Positions 26,201 through 39,900 of a DNA stretch of 64,000 nucleotides are shown in pieces. Each line of letters begins with the position of its first letter. Position 1 is the first letter of the stretch. The position numbers and the translations under genes are program-made. The notes under the pieces are model-generated. The model searched no databases, was not told the DNA's origin, and saw nothing but the letters and a program-made list of their open reading frames with translations. Source of the stretch: Chrysoperla carnea (lineage: Eukaryota; Arthropoda; Insecta; Neuroptera; Chrysopidae); NCBI RefSeq assembly GCF_905475395.1, contig NC_058339.1, positions 41,425,172 through 41,489,171 on the forward strand. Reading direction: 5' to 3'.

Positions 26201-29200
26201 ATAAGCTTTAACAAAAGCGTTATACAATTGTACTTTTTGACTTTTGATTTTGCAATTAAGATCAAAGCCAAACGTTAAAATATTGATGCTATGGACTCTA
26301 AAATCGATTCAGATCTGAAAAAATAGTTATTTTTCTAAATGAGGTAATTTAAATGATTTTTTTTTCGTGTTTCGATTGTGTATTGTTTCAGTAAAACGTC
26401 CCCAAGTCTTCTATAAAGAATAAAAAATTAAATTTAAGATATTTATAAGCTGGAACAATATTCAACCATGAAATTCTAATTTAAGGGCAAAGTCATATGA
26501 TAGAGCCCATATCATAAATACTCAAAGTTCAAATAGTTTAATTACGATACTATGACAGGTCGATCGAATTTTATATGAAACTATGTATTTATAACTAGAT
26601 ACCTATATTTTAAAATAATAAATACAATGAATAGGCATTTTTTTTATTTTGTTTTTAAAATTTTAATGGAACCACTTTTACAATAAATTTTAAAAAACTG
26701 TTGGCTCATGTCTTATTGTATTAATTTTATACAATCAAATCGTCCATTAAAGAGTTCCTGTCTATAGCAATAAAAAGTAAAGCAGTGTCTTATACATATA
26801 TGTACTCAAAACGAATAATTATATACTGAAAAGTAATTTATTTTAGGCATTTTAAATTAAAATGCATGTTTGACAGAGCTATTGGACAAAAAAATGGAAT
26901 ATACTATTGGTAGTTAAAAAAAAAAGTTTTCTAGGGATGTAAGTGAACATTTGCTTTTATTCGTATTAGGGATATGCGCCTTATAACGAAGGTAGTATTC
27001 TTTTTTGAAATGGAGTTATATTATGGATTAAGAGCCTGGCCAAAAAAATTCTTTGAATTTACTAAGTATAGTATTTGTGTACACACACATACTGCGGTCA
27101 GTCAAGCGAATGATAGAACAGGGATCAGATATACATATGCTGTCGAAACGGTTATGATTTCCGTGGTATTTAAACGGATTAACTAAAGCTAAAAATTGTC
27201 AAAGATTGTATATTGCATATAAATAACATTTGTGACTGTCAGTCAGTTAAAGGTTGGAACAAGGCTGGTCAGTCAGCCCTAATGTATGTACAATAAATAA
27301 ATAAGATTCAGTTATGATTGCCGTGGTATTTAAATGAATTTATTAAAGCTGAAAATTGTTATAGAGATTTGTATATTGCATATAAATAACAGTTATGATA
27401 GTCAGTCAGTTTAATGTTAGAACAGGGCTGGTCAGTCAGCTCTAATGTTTGTACAATAAATAAAAAAGATTCAATTCATTTATTAAGCTTGAAAATGTTT
27501 TTAGAATTACTTAATTGTATATTAACCATAAATAAAATGGTCAGCTAAACATATTGTTGAACAACTACCGTCAATACGCTAAAAATTCAATGAGAGAATA
27601 TATGTATGTTTATGACAGAGCTCGTTAATGATCAATTCAGTTAGCGCATGACAGAAATAGTTCTGCATGGGTTTTCATTCACGTATACTATGATATATTC
27701 CCATGCAAACACACATAAAAAGTAATAATTAGACCATCGAAGAAGTATAACTTTTGGCATGCATAAACAAGAAAACCCAATCTTTTATCAAGTCCCAGTC
27801 GACTGTACTTGAAACATATTTCTCAATTGATCGTAGAAGGGCTTAAATGAGATGTTTATAAAAACTTATAAAGGAATAAAAATCAAACAATTAAGTATAA
27901 ATATGAATATTGAATTTAATATGTTTATAACAATATATTCGTATAGTCAGTTCTCAAGTCATAGTTCCATGAAAACCTTGAAAACTTATATAGTACAAAC
28001 AAAATATTGACACAAGTTGGTTGTACAATAAATGATTGTATTCAATAATATAATATGTATGTATTATATAGGTATAATATTTGAAAAGTATACATATACT
28101 TAAAATATATACTTTATATTCATAATATTTATTTTTTTAAAGTACACACATCAAATAGTATATAATATATATGGTAAAAATGTAAACGGAGAAGAATTTC
28201 TAAGAACATCTACTATTTATGGATAATTATGTCATTATAATCAATATATAAGATATATTATGCATAAAATGCAAGTAATTGTTCGTGTACGCCGTATCTT
28301 CTTTTTAACTACCTCGATTTGCAGTTACTAGACGTTTTCTAAGTATTATTAAAAATATTTTCCCCAAATTGTAATACAGTAGAATCTCGATAAGTTAAAG
28401 TCCAAGGGAAACACAAAATATTTTAAGTTATAGAGGTTTTAAGTTATCAAGTGTCTATGTTAGGTAAAGGTTAATATAGAGGTATGTACATGTTTCTATG
28501 TACGCTAGTTAATATAGAGGTATGTACATGTTTCTATGTAGTTACTGAGGGCCTATACAGAGATTATTTATTTAAGTTATAGAGGTTTCGTATTTTAAGT
28601 TATAGAGGTTTTGGGCTCTGATGGGAAGGGAACATAGTATTTTTTGAAGTAACAGAGGTTTTTATGTTACCGAGGTTTAAGTTATCGAGATTCTACTGTA
28701 TAATGCTTGCTATAGATTTGAGGCTTGTGTTTGTAATTACAGTAGAATCTCGATAAGTTAAAGTCCAAGGGAAACACAAAATATTTTAAGTTATAGAGGT
28801 TTTAAGTTATCAAATGTCTATGTTAGGTAAAGGTTAATATAGAGGTATGTACATGTTTCTATGTACCCTAGTTAATATAGAGGTATGTACATGTTTCTAT
28901 GTAGTTACTGAGGACCTATACAGAGATTATTTATTTAAGTTATAGAGGTTGCGTCTTATAAGTTATAGAGGTTTTGGGCTCTGATGGGAAGGGAACATAG
29001 TATTTTTTGAAGTAACAGAGGTTTTTATGTTACCGAGGTTTAAGTTATCGAGATTCTACTGTATTTGTATCTTATTTTCAACCTATTTATTAGGTGATTT
29101 ATCAATTTAAATAAATTCGGGTAACCACACTTAAATTTTTGGAATTGATTTAAACTTAGTCCTTAAAATTTTATATACAAAAATCAAGCCTTTTATCCTA

Positions 29201-30958
29201 AATTGTCATGTCGCTCGTACATTCTTAAGAAAACAAATTCGTTCAAAGCGCTATAATATAACAATTCAATATCAACAAGTGAAAACAAACAATTGATTGA
29301 TTTAATTGTTGAAATATCATGTATAGAAAGTGTTGATTACTCTGTTACATTACACATACATACATATCACACATATATAACTGATATACCCATATAATAC
29401 ATACTATATGATTTACGCATAATTTGCGCTCTCACGGGTAAACAGTGATGTTTACGAAAAAGTTGTTTATTTTTTTATAAGGACATTTTTTACATTTAAA
29501 CTTTTGATTTAAACAGACAGATAGACAGACAACCAGAAATGGACTCTTTAGGTGATTTTATTGAGACCTATACCAAAATTTTGTTCATAGCATCAATATC
29601 TTTAAGCATTACAAACTTGGGACTAAACTTAGTATACCTTGGTATATTTCATATAAATGGTATAAAAAGTATAAGTAGTCTACCCAACAAATATCGAGGA
29701 CCTCACGTTTTTTAACATTACAATTAATATTATTTTGGTACTTTTCAAATTTGAACAAAAACATGTTTTCTTCTGTTTTTTAAAACTTTAATTTTTACAA
29801 ATGCATCATAAAATCCCAAATCTAATTATTAGATTTATTAATAATTATTCTTTTGTTTCATTGTCTTTTATTTTAAAAATTTTATATTTAATTTGCCTAG
29901 GAAGTATTTATTTGTTATTGTTATATTATGCTTACTTCAGTAGCTTTATATTACAGGTATAACTAACTTTAAACCCTGTTCTGTTCGTTCACATTCACTA
30001 TAAAATGAAATAAAATAGTAATAATAATAATAATAATAATTTATTTAAATATTAAATATGTAAATTATATTATGTATGACAACAATTTACAACATTTTAT
30101 TATAAACGCATACCATTACGAGTACCAACTACCAGTAGTAGTTAGCTAAAACATTTTATACAATGGAATAAAATATTATATATTTTACTAGCGAATATTC
30201 GCCATTTTCGTTGCTAAATTTTAATTAATGTATACATACAACAAACAAATTACGCTTTCAAAGGATTTTTTTTAGAGATCCAGATCTTTGGGTTGGCACG
30301 ATTACTCGAAAACGAAAAGAGATATCAAGCTTTTTAAAGCGTGCTCAGGACGTAAAGCGTGAGGCTAAGTGCGTAAATGAGCAAAATAGGTCAATTGGGT
30401 CTTGGGTCCGTAGGACCAATAATGTAAACCATCAGGGATAAAACAAAAGTTTAAATGTAAAACATTTTTTCGTTATCATCACTGTTTACCCGTGAGAGCG
30501 CAAATTATTTAGTATGTATTATATGGGTAAATCAGTTATATGTATGTGACATGTATGTATCCCAATGTCAAAAAAAATGCTCGTTTACAACGAACATTAC
30601 AAAAAAACATTCTAAGTGTTACTATTATAACATAACATATGATGAGTACGCTTAGAATGTTTTAACTGTGGCATTTTTTCTGACAGTGAGTATATGTGTA
30701 ATGTGACAGAGTAATCAACACTGTTTATACTTGGTATTTCAACAACTAACTCAGTCAATTGTTTGTTTTCACTTGTTATATACTTTAAACAAACTATAGC
30801 TCATAACCCATTTAAAAGATTTATATAATATTAGATATTATTACTAATAAAAATAATTTCAATATTTATTATTATAATACGAATTGAATATTATTATTAT
30901 AAATTATTATTAAAACAAAAACTTTTATTTATTGTGGTTTTAGAAAAGCTGTTCTAGA

Positions 30959-30997
<39 letters not shown>

Positions 30998-33900
30998 CAC
31001 ATACTATACCTACGAATATAATAGTAATATTATGTATATTAGAACTTTGTATATGTTTCTTTTCAATTTAAAATAAAAAAGGAAAAGAATTTAGCGCGCT
31101 ATTTTGTTACAGAAATATATAACATGGTAGGTTTTATAATTCGAAAAATTAATTTTATTTTTATTATAGTAAGGAATTTTTATTCAATTTTTAACGGTAT
31201 ACCGAGTCTTTGTTTTCTTTGAGAGAATAAAATTGTTTTTTGTACTTCAGTATTTGCAGTAGCTTCGGTTGTAACTCATTGATATTTTTAGGAGATTACT
31301 ATCTCCCATTTTTGATTATTATACAAGATTGAATCTTTAATCATCATTTTGAACCATAAATTAAAGAATTCTGTAAAAATTTAAAATAGTAAATGTCAAA
31401 AAAATCATGGCCGACTATTCTGATATACTCAATGAATTATGATTATTTTACATTTAACAAAATTGAAAACTGTGCACATCAAGAGAGGTGGAGGATATAA
31501 AACGGTGTAATTTACTTTTAAGCCCAGTGAAACGGGCGGGTATCAAGCTAGTATCTTATAGGTTATGAAACAGTAAAATGCATAAAATATGCCGTTTCTT
31601 AATAATATTATCATCATATTATTTTTAAAAAACAACAACAGTGAATTTCATTGTTCCTTTTATAGTATATTAATGTTATGTTTAATAATACTCAGATAAA
31701 TACATGTACACTCTTTTTAATATAAAATTGTATCACGACCGGAAAAAGATTTCCATTTTAATCGATGTGTGTTTTCAAATTTATGAAACAAGCAATTTTA
31801 TTGGTGAGGATATTTGGTTAAGGTCTTCTTAATACATTGGTTTCGTATGAGAAGCACCAAAATGTTCCAGAATATTTTATAATATACCCGTGACTAAGAA
31901 ATAAAAAAAAAATAAAAAAAAAAATTTGACAGGAAAATTTTTCTATGATAAACATCTAACGTCTTCCGTTACGGAAATCACCTTCAGCATCTAACTTTTA
32001 TATCGTTTTCCATTAAGAGAATCTGAACTTTAAACTTAAATTAAACAAGCTGTGTATAGCATCTCGATAAAAATACTATTTATTTTATGTTATTCTTCCC
32101 GGTATATTAATTATATTTGCGCTATCTAGCGGTATTGCGGTTGATTGAATGTTTTACGATATGAATCAAAAGCTTCAGGCGCAATTAAGCTGTTGGTAGA
32201 ATATTTCATACAAAAATTTTTTTGCAGTAAGTACAAACTTTTAAATAGTAAGAATTGTGATGTATAGGTCGTTTAAACCAAAGTGATATCGAAAAAGAAA
32301 AAATGTAAATTTTAGTGCACATACATATACATCTACACTCTCTCTTGTTCGGTGGCCAATCAAATTGTTCGTTAATTTTAAAGATGTTTGACTGAACGTT
32401 TCAAAGTTATCAAAATATTCAACATAGTAGGTAATTTGAAATTGAAAGTTAATAGAACAGATAATTAGAAAAATCGATTTGATTGCTAGTATATATGAAC
32501 TGGAAAAATAAGTTTCATTACAACAAGGGCAAAAACATTAAAATCCTATGATGATTATAACATGTTCATAATTTTTTTTTATTGCATATAGAAAATGACT
32601 TAATGCAATATTCTTACAACCATATATAGCATAAAAGCAAAGCATAAAATTAATAAGAAAAATATAGAAATGGTGTAAAATATAACTTCAAGGGCAATAT
32701 AGAAATTAATATTATGGTAGTATTATTTTTTTCTGAATATTTAATACTTCAAGTTATTTTTACTTGATCTACAGCTAATATCATGATTTATGACAGATAA
32801 AATAAAATATATACTTATTGTAGATTAAAATATTATAAAAGTGTTATTATAATAAATTAATATGACAAAATGATATTAAAATAATTAAAAATCTATAAAA
32901 TCATTTGTGTTAATTTTAATGATTAAATCTCGCAGTTGAAAGCGGTTACGTTAACCGCGTTCTTTTTGTAGTTTTCCGTTCGAAATATTTCTTAATAATC
33001 ACTTTAAACATTTTATTTGAGATCATTGAACTATTTTCTTCAACGTGAAATACAGTAGAGGGCTAAAGAAAGGATTTATGGTTTATATCTGAATCAATCA
33101 TGCATACTTTTTCATTTTCCAAAAAAAACTGTTTTCAAAATGTAGTGAATTCTGTATCCCATTACAAAATTGAAGGGCTGAAAAATGATAATAAACAGAA
33201 AATCCAGAAACACCCCTGGCGATAATAATAGCGTCATTATATTATATTCGTAAATCAAGTTTTATATATTTTGAAGACATCACAGGACATCAAGATATAT
33301 TGAATGAAAGACCTCACAAGTTTTTGCATTTGCAAAACCGAATATAAATAATTACACTGGCTGTTGTAAACTATTAGAAAATAATTGAGATAAAAATAAT
33401 TGTCAATAAATTTAAATAAAAGTAAATAAATATAAAATATATAATAATAATAATTTTTGAATTATATATTGTTGAATTAATTTTATTATTTAAGCGTAAT
33501 AACAAAAAATTTATATACAAATAAAAATTATGTGTGATTTAATAAAAATATTAAAATAATTATACTTTTTATACATAATCCATAGAGTTCTAATAATGAT
33601 GTTAAATATTTCATAATATCATAAAATTTTGTAATATTATATTTTAATCATTTGTTATTGTTATTAGAATTCCGTATGTCAAAAGAACAAAACGAAATTG
33701 GAGGATATACTCTGTTTTCACCGAAAACTAGGATAAAAACAAGTGAAAACAAACAATTAACTGAGTTAAATGTTGAAATAACATGTATAGACAGTGTTCA
33801 TTACACTGCCACATTACATATACATACATGTCACACATACATAACTGATACTCCCATATAATACATACTATACAATTTGCGCCAAATTTGCGCCCTCACA

Positions 33901-36900
33901 GGTAAACAGTGATGTTTACGAAAAAATGATTCAAACAAAAATATATTATAAGGAACATTTTTTACATTTCAAGTTTTGTTCTATCCCTAACGATTAAAAA
34001 AATGGATCCTACTATGTTGCTCATTTACGAACTCGACCTCACTTTTTACGCCCTGAGCACGCTATAAAATTTCAGCTTGATACGTTTTTGAGTTGTTGTG
34101 TTCACAGACGGACGGACAAGTTATTCATCAAAAAAAATTCCTGCTTTTCGAGAAAGTAAGATTACCTCAGTATCATTTTTAAATAGGAGAAGTATACAAT
34201 TTTTATTTAAAGTATCGTGGTATTTTATTAACTCTGTCTCAACACGAAGTTAAAAAAATTAATTCTTATAAAGTTAACATTGCTCTGAACTTGGCTAATC
34301 ATAAAATTCGTTTTAAAGGTAAAGCTCCCAAATTTGTATGGCAAATATCTTGTCATTCATCGCATCTCTAATAATATTTTCATAAATTTACGCAAATCAA
34401 ATATGTTCCCGAATAGTAATGAACCCAAACCACACATTGGGGCCCAATTGTTTATTGATGGAGCTTGGATAGGAACCTGTTGGAAATACCCAATGTAAAA
34501 AAAAAATAGCTCGGCATCGGACTTACCCAGTTGGGGTAGAGATGGGAACCCGTTTTGATAACCCAAGTGAAAAATAAATGACTCAATATTAGGCTTATCC
34601 AGGTGGGATTTGGGTGGGAACCTGTTGAGTTCTACACGTTAATTTCTAGTCGGGTTGATAATTTGCTGTTTTCTTTTCTGTTATATGAAGTCTTTTCAAT
34701 TCTGTTATACATAAAAAACAAAAAACAAAAACAGGTTTGCAAATGCATATATTTGTGTAAAATTACATTGAACATCCTATGTACTCTGTCGAATGATTTC
34801 TTATTTTTCAAAAATTTCTTTGAAATTTTTCTTGGGAATATAACCTCAAAATGATAAATGAAAGTATATGAGAAACAATATTTTAGAGAAAAACTGTTGA
34901 AAATAATACAAATTTCCATTCTTCGTATTCTTCTCTTTGGTAACTTCATTTTGAAAATACAGTGGAACCTGGTTAAGTGGACCTTGAATATGTGAAAAAG
35001 CTCTCTTGCCGATAACTACAATGACACCCTCACATTTGGGTAAAAACAAAATTAAATTGAGAAGTATAAAAAGTATAAAAGCAAAAAAAAGAAGGATACC
35101 ATTGATATTTCAACGGGGTTGCGTCTATCATGCTTGCATATTAAAGATTGAATTCTTTATTCAAATAAACACGATTGTTTGATTTAAAAATATAATATAA
35201 AAGAAATAATTTAAATAAGAGTTTTATCACCTAACATATAATAAATAAAATTATTTACAATATTAATTTTCTTGTAAAAATTTATTACAAGACGCCATTG
35301 GTAATAAAAATATTTAAATGTATATTGTAATTATTTTGATATGTCTATTGTTCGATTTTCCACATCTAAATATTCTCACAGTTATTTATTTTTATTACTA
35401 GAGTGATACCCACCCGCTTCGCTGGGCTTAAAAGTAAACAGTGATAAAGATTGCTCTCGCTTATCTCCTTTCTATAACACTCGAAATAATGGTAAGGATT
35501 GTTTTACACATGTAAAATAGTCATTTTTTTGATCAAATTTTAGGAAATAAATTTAACTACAACTTCTTCTCTAAGCATTTTTTCTCTTAAAATAATATTA
35601 ACGTTCAAAGTTTTAAAATAGTCGAGTTACTCCAATTTAATTATACACAAAATTTCCAACCAAAAATTTTCATAAAAAATCAAATAAAAAGTATGAATAC
35701 ATTTTGAATACTTATTAGATATAGGCAGCTTTTTAAAGAAAAATAACTACCACGACAGTTTTTGAAATTAACGATGATATAACGCAATAAACACATAAAA
35801 ATTTAATTTGATACATAGTATCTTTTGAAATTTAAAGAACAGAATTATCTTACACATAAATATTATATTACACAGCAAATTAAGAAAATAACTATAATTT
35901 AATTATAATACCATGAAAATTATGCAATTTTGATAAGAAATTTTTGTAGCGGAACAATAATAAAATGTGATGCGACGCGACGACACATGCATGTGTGTAA
36001 TTAATCTCTTTATTTTCCATTTTTAATTATGATGTATTTATTTAAAGTTTATATATTTACATAATAAAAAAAAAAATTAAATAATTTAAAGATCACTTAT
36101 AATGCCCAATCTTTATCCTATGGAATCTATCAAATGGGATTTTAATATATACAATTTGGCTGGTAAGACAATTTTCAAATTTGAAATGTAGCGAGCCTTG
36201 AAGTAAAAAAATGACAAGTAGAATTTAAAAAATTTAAAAAACTCTCGACAAATTTTTTAGGTACGAAATTACTACTTAATTTCGCTCTGGAAACATATTT
36301 ATGAACACTCTCCATTAAATTACCTTTCAAGTCAAACAAAAAAATCAAAATCGGAAAATGATTCAGAAAATATGTCTCTCAAATATTATGCTGTCTAGTT
36401 CGCAGGGAAACACCCTTTTTGTTAAATGATCAATACATACTTGAAACTTCGAGAGTGGCTTTTATATTTCTGGCGAGTCTAACAAACTTTCTCTCTATGA
36501 TTTTTTCGAAATAATTGTTAATGTCATCAAGTTTGATCATAGTGTCTGGCAAATTTCTTGTGGCGTTTTTTCAGTTCGTTAGCAGTTCAGTTCGTTTTTT
36601 CAGTTTCATTTGAAAACGCAGCACTTTTGACAGAAGTCGTAGAGAGAAATTTTGGTAGACTCGTCAAAAGGAAGCCACTCAAGTTTCAATTATGTATTGA
36701 TCATTTAACAAAAAGATTGTTGTCTCCCGGGCTTTTTACTTGGATTTTTGAATAAAAAATAAATAAAATATATCAAAGTTTATACTAAATTTGTGATAGT
36801 GAGATTAATACATTCGTTAGTTTTGGCAACGACCGAAATGTGCATCAATCTTTCGAGTCGGAAATAATTATTTCAAATAGTAACTACTATAGAAGAGTGA

Positions 36901-39900
36901 GAATCTCATTAAACAACTGAAACTGACAATATACGTATTATTTCAATAAATATAGGTACGCAATAAAATATAAGTGTTTATTTACATAAAATTTAATATA
37001 TCTAATATGTGTACCTAAACGGTTGAAATAATGTTGTCCTTTGAGTAAGAACTACGTTGTAATCATAATATACGTTGTATTATATTTTATCTAGGTAAAC
37101 AATACTGTGCGTATACATTCAAGTCATCTAGTATATATATATATATTTTTTTTTTCTTCTAATACCATATTTCAAGATATTTTTTTATAAATTAATTTCT
37201 TATCGCCATTGAACTTTCCTATTGTATTTTATTGATAAAAACGGGATCAAATATTAATTCTCATATTTTCAATATTAAAAAAAAAATTATTAATAATATT
37301 GACTATATGTCTTCAATACAGTGGCGTGATAAACCGTTAATTAACTTTGCATTATAATTATAAAACTAGCAGATATTTGGGACATTTTTACTCAACGTTT
37401 CGATTTTTCGTTAGTTTATTAATCCATTTTCAGGATTTTCATGTATTATTTTCATTTGGTGCATTGTTTTCAGATGCCTAAGAGTTATGAAAGTAGTTTT
37501 ACAAGAGGCTAAAACCCATACAAATGCTGTAATGTCAGTAGAAGAATCATTACAGAAGTACTCTTAGATATTATTATGTAAGAATGAATAAACTTTATAG
37601 ATTATTTCTATATTTAATACTTATTTTATTTTTTACCTAGGATTTAAGAATTCTTTAATATTTCCGAAATCTATAGTAATGCCTTCCAATATGGTAAAAA
37701 AAATACTGGATTGAAGTAAAAACGTTTACTTGGCTGTAGATAACCTCAATACTTAATTCAAGAAAATAAATATTGATTGCTTAAAAATTTTCTAGAATCA
37801 AGAACGAAATTTGAATCTGGTTTATTCCGATTGATTGATTTCTTAATGACGCTTATTGAGTTTATATACTACCTTATTGTCAGAATTGAACAGAAAAACA
37901 GAACTCACCTGCAACAAAGAAAAATATAATTATTAATATGCCTTAAAAAAATTTAAAAAAACAATTTGCATATTAAAATTAAATATCGTACGATAAAAGA
38001 AAAATATTTTGTGACTACAACACTGTTTTTCAAAAATCTATCCATAAAATATAATATCTATTTAAGTTTTATATTTATACAGTTAGAATAAATAGTATGT
38101 AACAGATCTAATTCGACATTGTGTGTCAATGTTTAAAATGACTAAAGTGAAATAATGTTATATGGACCTTATTTAAAAGAGATAAAATATAGGTACACGA
38201 TATAATTCTTATACAGTAGAATCTCGATAAGTTAAAGTCCAAGGGAAACACAAAATATTTTAAGTTATAGAGGTTTTAAGTTATCAAGTGTCTATGTTAG
38301 GTAAAGGTTAATATAGAGGTATGTACATGTTTCTATGTACCCTAGTTAATATAGAGGTATGTACATGTTTCTATGTAGTTACTGAGGGCCTATACAGAGA
38401 TTATTTATTTAAGTTATAGAGGTTGCGTATTTTAAGTTATAGAGGTTTTGGGCTCTGATGGGAAGGGAACATAGTATTTTTTGAAGTAACAGAGGTTTTT
38501 ATGTTACCGAGGTTTAAGTTATCGAGATTCTACTGTAATTTAAACATTTATACATTTTAGTATAGAATACATAAAAATATACAGGGTTTCTAAAAATTTT
38601 GGTCCAAGTATTTTTTGCTCTTGAATTGTATGGATAAATACTATATATAAACAAACAGGTAAATTATACATAAAATAAAGATAGTGCAGTAATATGGTAT
38701 TCTACTATATTTGAAAAACTTGATTTTGCTAATAAAAAGTCACAAAAAAATTATATTTCTTAATTATATTCAAAATTAATACGCTCTCTTGCCATAAAAT
38801 TAATTAAATTTTAAACCTATTTTAAACTGCCAAAAACGCGGGCATCCAATTTGGTGGCGTAATATCGGTATCATTATACGAAATAACACAGATAAGTTTG
38901 ACAGATATATTCATAGACAACTAATTATAATAAATATAAATATTTATTATCTATGGATATCTTATACCCAGCTATCTACACTGAACTAACTGATGGTCTA
39001 TGGTTCATACCGATATGACATCACATCAGGGCCCGCGTTTTAGGTCACGTGATATACAGTTTAAAATTACAATTTTTAATTTATTTTTCACTACCGAAAG
39101 TACCCTATTAAATCAGTTTGATTCACTACTATCATGTTCTTTAGATAAGAGTGTAATACTTGATTGAATAATTTTTTGAGTGTGTCACCTTAATTTATGT
39201 TATTAGTTCAAGAATATAATTTTTTTTTAAATCAAGACGGAAAAATGATTTTAAACAAGGATTGTATTTGGAAGTAAAAATTATTCTTCACTAAAATAAT
39301 TTTTTTCTTGTATGTTTATAAATGGAACATTATTTTCCTATGTTTGAATATAACATGCCCAACCCTGGAATAAAACGTATAAAATACTTTAAAGTTTAAA
39401 TAAATGTTTTCAATTATATTATTGATATATATTGATAGAATTAATATAAGTATAATATGAATAAAAATAAAAAATGATAACGAATTTTATTTAGTTCAGA
39501 ATATTAAATAAACAAATGATAGTAAGTACACAGAAGACGCGCTACGTTGTGCTATATATTACAACAACTGTATGTTGTATGTGTACAGGATGGAGCAGAG
39601 AAGTGGGCGACTTAAAAAACGCTGTAAAAATAAATCACATCATTTTTTCCAAATTATTTTTTTACTACTTTAGGCTTAAAAAACAATGCATTTAACAAAA
39701 TAATGTACTGAAAAAAAATTAACTGTGCTTTTAAGTAAACTATATTTTGTAAAAATAAATAAAAGAATTTAGTGCATTTAGATTTAGTGTATTTAATAAA
39801 TTTTAACTCTTATAAAGATGACGCCCGCCCAGACGTAGAAATTTTTGTAGATGAGTTCTGAAATTATGTATAACATGCCGCAATATTATCTGTCTGATTT

